Shown piece by piece: positions 45,541 through 57,389 of a DNA stretch of 64,000 bases. Below the pieces are notes generated by a model. That model made no database searches, was not told the origin of the DNA, and saw only the letters and a list, made by a program, of their open reading frames with translations. This stretch comes from Amylostereum areolatum (Eukaryota; Basidiomycota; Agaricomycetes; Russulales; Stereaceae). The stretch spans positions 287,753 to 351,752 of the forward strand of contig SAXG01000050.1 of NCBI GenBank assembly GCA_012932865.1. Direction: 5' to 3'. Within the stretch, counting starts at the first letter, position 1. Each line of letters opens with the position of its first letter. Position numbers and translations under genes: made by a program.

Positions 45541-45750
45541 TGCCCTCTGCGCCGTTGTTCCGTCCAGGATTGAGTTTGTAAGTCTCGTTCTCGGTTCAAG
45601 CCTGCTATCGCGCTTACCCGACATACAGACATACAATGCCGTATGAGTGCGATATAAAGCCACGCTCGGAGCGATCCCGCCTTGTACATGAAGCTCGAGT
45701 GATCAGCGAGCACTGAGGTCCTCATTAGCATGGCAGCTAATGGACACTCA
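45541..45750 (+). pseudogene. Decayed duplicate of the P450 3' end
   Basis: 45541 onward repeats 45144 onward: a near-identical stretch TGCCCTCTGCGCCGTTGTTC, then GAGTTTGTAAGTC (the last donor site), CCACGCTC-GAGC, and GAGCG/CACTGAGGTCCT corresponding to the end of the final exon and 3' UTR. Many substitutions and indels break the frame. It covers only about the last two exons, spaced 397 bp from the functional copy, so it looks like an old tandem partial duplication. Confidence 0.72.
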
Positions 45751-46569
45751 GGGCCACACCGATGGACGCGCTTCAGCACACAAGCTGCCGCCTGCCGACC
45801 ATGAGAAAGTCTCCTGCAGCAGGTCTGCAAGTACTAAATCGTCCCGCCCAGTTTCCACACCACGTGAGACTCGATGATGCTTATACGACGCCGACGAGCT
45901 CACGTCAGTCGCTTTCGTGAGACGTACTGTTGGAGTCGGTCCTAAGTAGTCAGCTTCCAACCCCTTTTCCACGATCCACTCTCGAGATGATCACAACAGA
46001 AACCACTTGCTCTCGCCCAATGTGTGTTTTAAAGTGTCATTCGGACGGGAACTCAAACCATGCTTCTAGGATATTCCCCAGGATCAATGTAGACGAGACG
46101 GCGCGGCCTTAACTCATGAACGAGCTCCGTACGTGCATCTCCGAAACTGCGTTCATCCCATCGTCTCATCTACGTCTCAGGTCTTTGCGGAACAAAACGG
46201 CACGAGACATCAAGACCCCAGAATAAAGTTAATCTTGAAGTCAAGTTGCGGATAGCCATGGCTATAAAGGCAAGCCGTGCCACGCAGTGTCGCATCATAC
46301 TCCTCAATGGACTCCAAATCCGAGGTGGTGAATAGCGCTCTTCATCATGCGGGCCAAGCACTCTTTTTCCAGGCGAGTCTCTTCTGATATCCATCATAGG
46401 AACATCCCTTTGACCGTTCATGCTTAGTACGTCCAAGGTGCACATTCAAGTTTACTTTTGCATCTGCACAGTAGGACTTACTGCGCAGTAACCAGTCGCG
46501 GGCACGGCATTGATGGTAAGATGTCCTTCCACCTGCTACGAATCGCGTCTGATTACTGCTCCCCCCTAG

Positions 46570-48059
46570 CTGTACGAATCGTTTATTCTTTTCGGGGAAG
46601 AGGTAAGCAGCTGGATCTCATTCAGGGGTACTAACATCTACCCCGCTCGTTCCCAGGTCGACCTCGTCTGGAATGCGCGTTGGACGGTTCCAAAGGCTCT
46701 TTATCTCCTGAGCCGATACACTCCTTTCCTAGACCTCTCAGTTGATCTATACCGTAAGTGTCTTGGTGTCCACATTTTCGCGATCCATGGCCTCGCTGAT
46801 GCGGATGGCTGAAGACACACTCGCTTATCCTCAACCTAGTCCAGAAGTAGGGCGAGCAAATTATCGCTCGTAAAGCAACATAAAGCTGAATATCCATCTA
46901 TAGATATGTCACATAACGTACAGCATCATAGGGTGTACGTCGGATTTTGCTCTCAGCATCTGATAGAGACACTGACGTTCTCGACAGGGTCGATGATCAT
47001 TGGCATAGCGCTGACCGAAGGTTCGTATCACTATACTCTACACACAGCGCTTACGATCGAAACGATCTTTCCTTCAAGTCGTCATGATCTTGCGTGTATA
47101 TGCGTTGTGCGATAAATCACGCAGAGTTCTCTATAGTCTCAGCACACTTTGGGTGGTATGCGTTTCATTTGTAGGCCAACACGCCACGCATTTTTCCTGA
47201 CAGTTCTTTTGAGGTTCTCGTCGCTGTTAGCTGTTATTGCAACCAAACTTTCTCCGATTCTACCTCGTGTACGTTTTCCGTCGTGGCCACCGATTGGCGC
47301 TCACCGTGCAACTAGTTATAAGGATACCAGTGCACGGCGTGTCAGGCTGTTACCACACTGCTTCTGGGAGCTCATTCGAATTCGCTGTGGGGTTCTTGTG
47401 CCTCCTCACACTGGAGATAGGTGCCTGTCAGGTCACCCACGGAAAGGTCTAAACACTGACAATTTTCCAGTTATTATGTGTCTAACGATGTGATCCGCTG
47501 TCTCGCGCTGGAAGGGTGCGTCACTCCAGCTGTGGTAACTTTCCAAGTTTCCTTCAATGCTCATCGTGCATATTACCATTCCGGGTTATGAATCTATACA
47601 TCTAGCCTGCTATTCGTTCGATTCTTTCGGTTTGACCTTCAGGAAGCTCTACTTGGATGGTGTGTTTGCAGGCTTTCACTACTACATCGGCGCACTCACT
47701 GGCTTCGAAAACCACGCAGGCATTGTCTTCGTCCTATGCCTCGTGGGCCTCTCCACCTTCAACATTATGCTCATATTTATCATTCCCGACAGTGTACGTC
47801 ATATCCACACGCACGCCATTGATTAATATTGAAAGTACTCTTTTATCAGCCAGCGACGGCGATCTTCATCGTGTACGTTCAGCAAGCCCTGTCACATATC
47901 AAATGTCAAACTAACGCTATGACGATCAGCCCCATTCGCGTTTTTCACGCGCTGTTATCATGTCGTATGCTGCTGAACATTCGACGTATCTTCACGGAGC
48001 AGGCCAACACCAAGCCAGCAGCCAGCCCCATACCCCGTTACGCCGTCCATGCAGATTGA
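46570..48059 (+). CDS. DUF6533-type multi-pass membrane protein, copy B (N-terminus not found)
   Basis: Paralogue of the gene at 35981. Recognised exons begin at 46570 (LYESFILFGEE), then VDLVWNARWTVPKALYLLSR with YTPFLDLSVDLYR, MIIGIALTEVVMILRVYALC, KSRRVLYSLSTLWV, LLRFSSLLAVIATK, GVSGCYHTASGSSFEFAVGF, and the end RVFHALLSCRMLLNIRRIF with the stop at 48059. Exon order and splice positions match copy A, and the joined exons are mostly open. I could not find an exon equivalent to the copy A start (MDLDTIKGILRYADEE), and the piece before 46570 is diverged, so the gene may be N-terminally truncated or use a different start. Confidence 0.6.
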
Positions 48060-48259
48060 GATCAAGACGCGCGATATCGATAGAACGGCATAAGATGGAG
48101 GATGGAAATTATTGCCGACTTCCAGTCGTAGTGATGCAGTATATCTTGTGTTCTCGAGGCCTGCTGATACTCAGCCCCCGAGCTTCATCGAGTTCGATAA
48201 AAATGGACTAAAGTGTCCGTAGATTGTGAGGAAACCAAAAACTGATTGAGCCTCGTACT

Positions 48260-49009
48260 TTACTTGGTGTCAACCGCACTGAAGACCGGGATAAAACCCT
48301 GCATGACATCTTTCCTTCCATCTTCTACCCTCCTGGTGACGCCTCCCATCACCACCGCCCCATCGTTCTCGCTCGCTCTCCTTCTTCCTTGTCCCCTTTC
48401 CCGCGCCCTCTTCTCCTTCTGCGCGCGCGCAATCAACCTCCTCTGCCTTTCCGAAACGGCGCTCCCGCCTTGCGCATCGACCAACGAAGGAAGCACAACC
48501 CGCGCCTTCGCACCCGCGCCTTCCGCCAGATCCGCCGACAGGTCTACATCTGCATGGCACGCCGCCATTCCCGTCGCCCGTTTCTGCCGCTTCGCCAGCG
48601 GCATCGGAACGTCGAGCGCAAACAGGCTGCGAAGACGTTTCAACGTCCGATGCGCCTTTGCACCCGCGCCATCTCCCTCGGCTGGTTCTCCTGACTCGAG
48701 GGGTGTGAATGGTCCGGAATAGGCCTGGGGATCGCCTCGGACGATGGCAACGTCGAGGAGTCGCGCGGCTTTGTTGTCCGAGAAACGGAGGGCTGCACGC
48801 TCGGCGGGCGTGAGCACGTTCGTCGTGAGTGGACGAGCCATACTGAGATCGAGGGCGGAACTCGACGCGCGCGGAGCGACAAGCTCACTGGCGGAGGAGG
48901 AGTAGAGCGTTCGCCCATCCCAGTCGTATTTTTGTCCGAAAGACAGTGTCAACGTCGGTATGGTGGTGGTGTCCCAAGATTCGAGGGTGCACAGAGTAGA
49001 GGTGTCCAT
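48260..49009 (-). CDS. Unknown 249-aa protein, single exon
   Basis: Continuous frame from MDTSTLCTLESWDTTTIPTL to FIPVFSAVDTK, with no intron, unlike its neighbours. The N-terminal ~60 residues look ordered (LSFGQKYDWDGRTLYSSSAS). The middle is Ala/Pro/Gly-rich with a basic patch (LAKRQKRATG). Residues ~190-230 are strongly basic and helical (RQRRLIARAQKEKRARERGQ), possibly a nuclear localisation or nucleic-acid-binding tail. No family was recognised. Codon use and GC are like neighbouring genes, and the long frame supports a real gene. Confidence 0.65.
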   Translation of the reverse strand: MDTSTLCTLESWDTTTIPTLTLSFGQKYDWDGRTLYSSSASELVAPRASSSALDLSMARPLTTNVLTPAERAALRFSDNKAARLLDVAIVRGDPQAYSGPFTPLESGEPAEGDGAGAKAHRTLKRLRSLFALDVPMPLAKRQKRATGMAACHADVDLSADLAEGAGAKARVVLPSLVDAQGGSAVSERQRRLIARAQKEKRARERGQGRRRASENDGAVVMGGVTRRVEDGRKDVMQGFIPVFSAVDTK

Positions 49010-49720
49010 TGTTATGATGCTTCGCTGGATGTGTCGGTCAACGACGGGAAATTGGAAACTGGATAGGTTGTGTGTGGGCCAGGGAGGAAGGAGCGAATGG
49101 ATGAAGGATCGTCTGTACCGCCGAGTGCAGCTGAGGAAGGAGGAGGAGAAGCGATTAGTCTGAAGGGCGAGCCAGTCACTGCGAAATGGCGATTACCCTC
49201 CCCGCCTCGTGTCCGTCCGACTTTTAAGTAGCGAGCCCTGGCCTGTAAATTTCCGAGGCATTGTGTCCACGTCAAACGCGCCTCGGCATTGCCACCCACA
49301 ATCGCAAACGCACGTCGAACTCGTAAGCCCCTTTGTCCGTAAGGCGATCATGGGGCCACGTCTTTCACCATTGGCCATATCCGATGTAGGAAACGGGGCG
49401 GCATGAGACCCAAATGAATCACAATGATCCTGCCTTGTTCCTTTGTTCGTCATGCAGACGTTGACGCCGCCACCGATAGCATTAGTAGGCCCGAGGCCCG
49501 GGCAGTTCCATATTCGCCTTTAAAGGGAGCTTTGTCTTGCCGACGTCGATGCTGAACCGACACAATCCCGATGGGAAGAACAAAAACAAATATCGGTCAA
49601 GGTGTCGCAAGCATACGTACAAACAAACAGCATCAAAACCCACGTTACAAGGGGTATAGGAAACGTACCACTTCCTTCCAATCCAATCTCCTCCCATCCA
49701 GCGCTATTATATCATCACGA

Positions 49721-51570
49721 TCACATAGATCCCCACTGTCCAGGTTGTCCTCCGAACGCGCCCTGCACAGGTTGCTGCTGCTGGGGTTGGTTCATCCAGC
49801 TCGTAAACGGATTCGCACCCCCAGCCGCCGGCTGCTGTTGCCCCGCTCCAAATGTCCCGCCGGCTTGTTGCTGTCCTGGGAAGGACGCGCCTGCTTGACT
49901 TTGGAATCCACCGAACGGTTGTTGCTGTTGCTGCTGGAAAGGACTGCCGAATGGCGCAGGCGACGGCGTCGTTTGGAATTGCGGCATCGGTTGGGGAGAC
50001 AGCGATTGTTGTTGATTAAAGAACGGGTTTGAGTTCGGCTGTGCGAACGGTGATTGCTGTTGTGGCTGGAATGACTGCTGTTGTGGCTGGGGCTGGAACG
50101 GCTGTTGTTGCGGTTGAAGTTGGAACGGTGAAGGTTGTCGGCCGAAAGGAGACGATTGAGAGAAAGGAGAAGTCGCAGATAAAAATGGCTGCTGATGCTG
50201 TTGTTGTTGGGCAGCCATATGTGCGAAGGGGTTTCCTGCGCTGGGAGAGAACGTTTGTTGTGGTTGGAATGGTCCAGCGTTGAAGGGGCCTACACCGGAA
50301 GAAGGACCCATCCCACCCAAACTTGGCAAAGTGCCCAGGCTAGGGTTCATGCCAACACCCAGATTGGATCCAAAGCTGGAACCCAAACTACTGCCCGTGC
50401 TGTACGGATTAAGGGACGGGTTTGTTGGCGGCTGGAACTGCAACGGTAGCGATGCGTTTACCGTCGGGGCTTGCGGACTCTGCAGCGCCAGAAGATCATC
50501 CCAGACGCCTCCACCAGGTTTCTGTTGCTGCTGTTGTGGCGGCGGTTGCTGAAACTGCGAGGTTTGCACGGGGGCTGAGAGCGGTTGGGTTGTTGACCGT
50601 GAAGGTGGCGAGCTGTATGGGTTGGTACGCGGAGGGATCGCGGGGGAAGAGAAGGAAGAAGAAACAGAAGCGGAGGATGGCAGGCTGGATTTGTTTGCGG
50701 TGGGGGGACCACTGAGAGGTGCCGTGGCTGATCGTGTGGGGGTAGCCTTGGTGGCTGATGCTAGAGACCTAGAAGGACCAAGGTAGGACTCTACGATGGA
50801 TGACTTGGAGACGAATCGCTTGTATTCGTATTTGTCTGGCCACAATCGTCGAGGTGAGCGTTAATGAGAGACGAAACGATAAGAGGCTCACCTCGTATGA
50901 ACTTTTCTAGGTCGCTATCCCGCTCCGAGTCGATCATGTTGGTGGGTGGGGGGTTGCGCACTTCATCTGGGTTATAGTAGCTATTCGACTTGATGTTTCC
51001 ATTCTGTCGCATGCTCTGAACGATGGTCAGCCTTCCTTGATTAGATCCGGGCTCAGGAGAGATGTACCAACTTCTATTTGTTCCTTCGACCATGAGTCGA
51101 GCGAGAGACTCTTGCTTTGGGATTGAACGGGATTAGCGTCACGGGAAGAAAAGTGGGACGGTGGAGTACGCACACTTTTGTGATATGCGTGCCGATCTTG
51201 CGGTGGATGCTGGCGCAATTGACACTGTACCGTTCGTCAGCATCTGGCGGTCCACCTAACGACCAACCGTAACGTACCATATGAATATGCCAAGGTTGTG
51301 GGAGGCCCATCGAGGATTGCGCGTCTTGCAGTCCGCACAGACATCTGAGAAGCAAGATCAGCATTGCCTATATCCATACTCCATGGAATAAGACGAGGGG
51401 AAAGGCGAGACGGAGAGCTTGGCGCTCAAGCCGATGACGTCCGGCGAGAGAACCGCCAAGGACCAAGGTCGACCAACTTGGAACGGCGATGACTGACCAT
51501 TGCCAGGCTGCAAGGCGAGCTCTTGCACTGCTTTCGCATTTCTCTCTGCTGTGATCTTGTTGACGGACAT
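49721..51570 (-). CDS. ArfGAP (Age2/SMAP-like) with a Q-rich C-terminus
   Basis: Activates GTP hydrolysis by Arf GTPases in Golgi/endosomal vesicle traffic. Six exons: 51498-51570, 51278-51344, 51174-51224, 51072-51114, 50892-51015 and 49721-50835, giving 490 aa. Start MSVNKITAERNAKAVQELAL, then the zinc finger [24 protein letters not shown] (C-x2-C-x16-C-x2-C), HRKIGTHITKVKSLSLDSW with the catalytic Arg region IHRK, and SYYNPDEVRNPPPTNMIDSE leading to LEKFIRDKYEYKRFV. The last ~370 residues are low complexity: S/P-rich, then runs of Q with FQPQ, PFGG and NPF motifs. NPF tripeptides (for example GGANPF, GNPF, NSNPF) can bind EH-domain endocytic proteins. Confidence 0.93.
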
Positions 51571-51761
51571 GTCGAGGAGGGAAACCCGGAAGGAGAAGAA
51601 GGTCCTGGGCTTGGAGGGAGGTCCGAGGATGGAAGCGAGAAGAATGAGCAAGTGGCAGAGCGATCGCGGTCAGATTCCCGACAGCCCCAATCTTATCTTA
51701 TCTTCCCCGCTTTCCTCTCCCTGGCACCACCGCTTCAAAGCACAAGCTCTTACAAGCTCCC

Positions 51762-52485
51762 ATGGCGACTGCGACGCAAGACAAAACGACGTCAGAGGCT
51801 CTCGAGGCGTACGCGAAACACCCATTTGATACCGATGTTGAGTATCAGGTGAGCTTTCTAGCCTTTTTGCATCCAACCAACTCAATTTACCATGACTTCT
51901 CCTAACGCGCCATCTCCCCAAGCAAGGCCTTGTCGGGATCACATCAAGCGGAGTGCTCGATGGATTGTCTGAGGAGGAGAAGATGACAATGATGCGCCGG
52001 ACTCGCGTCTTTTATTTCAACAAGTCCGTTCTATTCTCCCGGCCTTCTTCGTGGATCTTGAAGAGTGACAGTCGCTCCTGTCCAGGATGAAAGGGTACAG
52101 CATCTCTGAGGATGATGCGAAAAGGATAGAAGGTATGTTATGTATTGCATCGGGCATACAGTGTCGTAAACCAGTCCTAGAACAATCGCCCGCTGCTCTC
52201 GCATCGCCATCGCCATCGCAAACGTCGGGCACGGAAAGTTCCACCGCTATCGCTCAAAGCTCCATCGCTGAAGAGCCACGCGTGCTGTCTTTCGCGGAGC
52301 TCCAAGAGCTAATCTTGCAGGGAAAAACGGACCAGATTCCTAACAACAAGCACATTCCAGATATTCTGAACGTGAGCGCACGCATGTCCTGCGAAGGTTA
52401 TCTTCTAACTTCGATCCTTTTCCAGGATGCTCCTCCAAGTCAATCAATCGCAGCCCCGAAAAAGAAACCTTGGGAGACAGACTAA
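51762..52485 (+). CDS. Small KPWE-motif protein, Pex39-like
   Basis: Five exons (51762-51848, 51923-52023, 52086-52132, 52181-52371, 52426-52485) give 161 aa. The N-terminal half (ALEAYAKHPFDTDVEYQQGL, SEEEKMTMMRRTRVFYFNK) is helical, followed by a Ser/Thr-rich linker (ASPSPSQTSGTESS). The C-terminus has FAELQELILQGKTDQIP, NNKHIPDILN and then PKKKPWETD. The FxELxxLIxxGKxxxIPxxKxIP...KPWE signature is the KPWE domain found in peroxisomal import factors: Pex39, reported to help import of PTS2 cargo with Pex7, and related peroxins. Assignment to Pex39 rests on this C-terminal signature only. It is divergent from the ArfGAP gene, with 191 bp between starts. Confidence 0.78.
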
Positions 52486-52744
52486 AAACCGTGTACATAC
52501 TGCAATTGTCACTGTATTCCAACTGATTGAAGGCTTCACAACACCCACCATTCCCTGTCCTCTACTTACCATCTGCAACCGATTTTGCTTCTGTTCAGTA
52601 TTCACACGTTCACAGTCAGACGAATTAGTTCATTACTATATAAAGGGGTATAAATGAAATCTACGAACCACCTGGGAACGATGCAGACGCAAACAAGATA
52701 AACGCAAGAAAGAAGTAGTCGAGTCTTCTACCCAGACGTCAAAT

Positions 52745-55700
52745 TTAGTCCTCGTCCTCGTCGTCTCGACCGCCAGAGCGGAAGAGGGCCAACACATCTT
52801 CCATCGCAAGCTTCGAGTTCTTGAACTTGTCTCCGCTCAGCGCAGCGTTGGCCAGCTGCCGTTTCTGCTCCTGAAGGTGCAGGATGCGCTCCTCGACCGT
52901 CTTCTCGATCGTGAGCTTGTAGATGTTTACGTTGCGTGTTTGACCGAAACGATGGGCACGGTCGAAGGCTTGATCCTGTTGAAAAGATGAGCGTGGGTGG
53001 TGGTGGGGAGGTATGGACTGTACGTACCTCGAGCGCTGGGTTCCACCACAGATCGACGAGAATGACATTATTGCATGCCGTCAAGTTCAGTCCTTTATGA
53101 AACAGGCCCTTAGGTCCGAACAGATATATCCACAAAAAAGAACATACCGGTGCTCCCAGCCTTGAACGAAATCAGAATGACCTTCGTCTTCCTATCACTC
53201 TTGATTTTATTCAAGCTCGCCTCGCGCTTATCCTTCGACATGCTCCCATCATCTACGTTCCATCAGCTATCCTGTCCGCCGAACTCAGACCTCGAAGAAA
53301 AAGAGGAACGCACATCGAACAAAGTTGATTCCCTTCGCCTTGAGGAAGATCTCGACGATGTCAAGCATGGACGTGAATTGAGAAAACACGATCGTCTTCT
53401 CGTTCGTCGATTCGCCGTCCTCATCCTCCCTCTCTTCGATCTGCTCGAGCAGCTCAACTATCTTCCGAATCTTGGCTGAGTCTGGCGGAAGGTCACCGCG
53501 CGCGAGTGACTTCCGGCGAGCAGCGCGAACGAGGTCAACGCAGTCGGTGCAATGGCCTTCGTCGGAAGAAGCATTTGAAGAGGTAATGCTATGGAAATGA
53601 TGGTTGAGAAGGGTATCGATTCAAGGCGGAAGACAAAGCGTACACTGTCTGACACATCTGGCACCGTTTTCCGGTGGACATGCCCAAACCACCTAGGGCA
53701 TCCGCCAACGCGTCAACGTCCTCGTCACCCTCTTTGGTCGCAGCACGAGGTTCAACCGCATCTTTGTCCATGCGGAAGTCTTTCGACACCAGCGATGGGT
53801 GATTGCATGCTGATAACTCGTCGCGTGAGTTGGACTGAAAGAGAACCAGAAACGGGCACAGACCTTGGCGCAGACGCAGGAGAAGCACGAGCACGTGGGT
53901 GTAGTTCTTCATCACATCGCCTGCTTTCATGAACTTCTCCATCGCGGCCTCGATCTTGCCCTCGAGCGCATTGTAGAACTCACGCTCTTCCGGGTCGAAT
54001 TCGCACGGCACCACTTCGATGGTACGGTCGGGAAGCTCGATGAGCGGCTTGCCGTTGAGCATATCCGTCTTTTTGCGACGAAGCATGACTGCGCGGAGAA
54101 CCACCTGTCATTTTTTGAGCATGAGCAAGACATGGGCAGGAAAACGGCGTACGTGAAGGCGCTTCATCGCGCGCGTGGACTTTCCGCTCTTAACGGGCTT
54201 GTTGATCTGCTCGTTGAATGTTTGCCAGTCATTGAGCGGACGAATGCGGAGGAACTTGAGCAAGGAGTAAAGCTCTTCAACGTTGTTTTGGCTAAACACG
54301 CGGCGTGAGATAGGGGGCGCCACGTCGAGTGGAGGAGAGACATACAGTGGAGTACCGGTCAAACACCAGCGGAACTTTCCCTCCAACGCACAACATGCCT
54401 GTGCAGCCTTCGTATTCCGGTTCTTAATATTGTGTGCTTCGTCTGGACGTCCATGCAAGATGAACAAGACGTTATCTGGATAACCGTAGTCAACGTACCA
54501 AGAACAATCCGGAACCACTTTACGCGAAAAAGAGCATCTTTGACACTCCTCTTTGCGGCCGGTTTCTTCTTGCTAGCGATCGCTCGCCCGAAGTGTTCCG
54601 ACTCCGATTCCAATTCATCCGAGTCTGAATCATCTTTCTTGGACTTGGACTTGCTCTTGCCTTTGGATTCGTCCTTCGCGTCCGGGACGTAGGAACCATG
54701 TTCAGAAGATACGATCGCATAGGAAGTAATAACAACATGAGCGCGCTTCAGCACTTCGGGATCTAGAGTGGCACATATAGGTGAACAATTAGAAAGTAAC
54801 GTAATGAATAACGCTTACTCGTGGTTCGACTGGCGCCATGGTGCTCGATGACTGTATAGCCAGGGGCCATTCGTTTGATCTCTGCTGCCCATTGGGAGAC
54901 CAGACCAACAGGAGCTATGACCCTATAGGCCGGTCAGCAAGACTGTATGAAGGTGGCAAGAACAATAACGTACAATGTACCAGCGGCCCATCCGTCATTT
55001 TTGTCTGACTTTCGTGGGCGGCCATCCACGATTCTGACAAGTGTCTGGATCGTCTTTCCCAGCCCCATGTCATCCGCAAGTATTCCGCCCATTTTCTTCC
55101 CGGACTCTCGCTCGGCCATCCACTTCCTTCCCACGACCTGGTGAGGCAAGAGCCGAATACTCTCGTGGAAACCCTCAACGATGGCATCTTTCATATCGAT
55201 AGGGTCGCTCTTGCCATCCTCACCCTCCTCGTGGCCGTCAAAGGACTGTTCCAAGAGCTCCTTCAGGTCCTTCTCCGCCTCGGCAGCGGTCTTACGCGGG
55301 TCGTAAAGATTGGAATCAACAGGGTCTTTGAACGTTTCCCAGACGGGTCCAGAGCCTTGTGTTGGACGAGGTGCGTAGATGTCCTTGTTAGATGGGATGT
55401 GAATAGGTTTGCCTGGTCCGGGCGGTGGCCGCGCCTGGGTTTGTATGTTGCTCCGTTGTTGTAGGACGTTAGACTGTGTTGTGACTGGCTTCCTATGGAA
55501 ATCATGAGAAATGGCTATAAGGAAAGTTGATAGTAGAACGCACGGGTTTGCTGGCGCCGCGTCGTCGTCTGAGTCCGAAACCTCGTATATCTGTTGTTTA
55601 TTCCGCGCTGCTACCTCTGGAGATGAGTTGGTTGACGATACAGTCTGAAAGATGCATTTGAGAGTCGTGTTTAAAGGTATAGCAAAGCGAGCTCACGATG

Positions 55701-55832
55701 ACGGATGGAGGCGGCTTGTCGAAGGTCTGCCCTGCGGGAATGAGGTAAGGTTGTTGAGCGAGCTGGCGTCGTCTGCATAGAGCATCAGTCAATGGGCCAC
55801 AGTACTCGCAATGTCACGTACAGGTCTTCCAT
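52745..55832 (-). CDS. SNF2-family ATP-dependent translocase (Rad16/Uls1-like)
   Basis: Start MEDLRRQLAQQPYLIP (exon 1 is only 11 nt, ending with CT at 55822); stop at 52745. After a disordered N-terminus come LLPHQVVGRKWMAERE, GGILADDMGLGKTIQTLVRI (Walker A), VVITSYAIVSSEHG, DEAHNIKNRNTKAAQ (Walker B, DEAH), KFRWCLTGTPL and AVMLRRKKTDMLNGKP. The insert between the two RecA lobes has a four-Cys cluster (KRCQMCQT ... GHCTDCVDLV) where Rad16/Rad5/Uls1 carry a RING. The second lobe has KTIVFSQFTSMLDIVEIFLK, DRAHRFGQTRNVNIYKLTIE and KTVEERILHLQEQKRQL. An acidic/KSK-rich loop lies inside lobe 1. Likely nuclear, acting in repair or SUMO-linked remodelling; the exact subfamily is not settled. Confidence 0.9.
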
Positions 55833-57389
55833 TGTTAGCTGTGCGGGAGGGATGAGTGCGTCGGTGAGTAGTGGATGGGGGAAGATATGAACACGGCGAA
55901 GTTGGAAGTTCAAATATGAGCGTCAAAAGAACGCGCCACCGACGCGTGTTAGTCACCTGACCCCGTCTGCCACCGCCACCGATTCTGAAGGTGGCATTTG
56001 GGTGGCATTTTGAAGTTCGCCAGTCGCTACGGGCCACGTCCTGGACTCACCGCGGGCAGAAGTCCATTTTTGCGGAGTCGATAGGAGTTCGAAATGGGGG
56101 ATAAAAGTACAAATATAGGAACGTCCGTGGATGTGATAAAACACGGATAAAATGACAAATATATGATGCATTAGGAAACGAATGACACTCTACCGAAATG
56201 TGTACTGTCAGACATGCTCTTTCCGGGGACGAAACCCGTCAGAAATCAGATGTTTTGGGTGCAGGAAGGCGGTAAAATATCCGGTCTGATAGTACTTCTT
56301 TCGGACGGACATTACCGAAGACGAGAGCAGTCCGAAAGACCGAGTTTCGGATGGGTCTAGCTTCGGCCGAAGGACGTATGGAACTTAAAGTTCCTATCTG
56401 ACATATCATCCATTAAGTGTGATCAGAAATAAAAAGTTATGTCACGATTTCAAACTGCTTTGGAAGGTTAATAAATGTAACGTTTCAAGCCCGTGGTGGC
56501 CGAAAGGTTATCAGGCCGAAACGAGATATTTTGAACACCATCCGCCCCAGCCAAGACCCGTATAAAACCCAACATTTCAAATCAATATATTTGTCAGCGC
56601 CAGCGCCAGCGTTCCAGCGCACAGCGACCAACGTCCGCTTGCAGCGCCGAGCGCTAGCGCAGCTCTCGCTGCTAGCCCGCGCTCCCGCTGCCAGCCCGCT
56701 CGCTCCCGCTGGTAACAGCTCCCTCAGCGACGCTAGCCTCTTTCAAAATGGTAATCAAGCGCGGTATCCAGCGTCAAGCCCTACATCCAGCCAATATCTC
56801 TCCCGGCATAGCGACGGCGGTCCGGCGGTCCTCACCTCTGTCCGCTCAGTGCTGGTCGGGTCCGTCGAGAAGTGTAGGTCACCTTTTAGGTACGCCGCTT
56901 CCATTCCATGGAACAATGTCACCACTCATCTTTCATTCTCAACGCGCAGAAGATTACAAGTAGGAGGCCTACAGCATGGGTCGTTCGCCACTCGCCACCT
57001 CAGTTCTGCCCGGCACGCCCTCAGGCTTCAGCCTCCGCCCCCGCTGCTCAGCCTAACCCACCTCCACTCACGTCGCTTCCGAAACATGTCCATGCTCCTT
57101 AGTAATCATCCCCCCGGTCGATTTCTTCCCCCCCTCTTCGATACCATGGATTAGCCCGAGCGTCGTCCTTTTCCCAATTTTCCCGGCCGTCGACTCAATA
57201 CTACCTCCTATCCGCATCGCTTCATGCCTTTCCGGCGGGCAGTCAACAGGTAGAATGGTGTTTGAACTGAAGTTATATCTCGTACTACATATACATACAC
57301 TGCAAGGGAAGCCACGGAGATTGTAAAGATGGAAAAAGACTGCAGACTGAAACCAATGTAGCCACAGACATATATACATATTGCAGGAT
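55833..57389. other. Interval with AT-rich block and a doubtful ORF
   Basis: 56160-56530 is AT-richer than its surroundings and carries scattered short inverted words (TTCGG/CCGAA), perhaps remains of a non-coding element. A TATAAAA at 56561 precedes repeated GCCAGCG/CGCTAGC words and an open frame 56531-57154, which has no motif and an Ala/Ser/Arg composition. I call no gene. Confidence 0.4.

Noticed and set aside
56531..57154. 207-aa open frame behind a TATA-like box
   Set aside because: Low-complexity Ala/Ser/Arg composition, no motif, and attempted splice joins give immediate stops.
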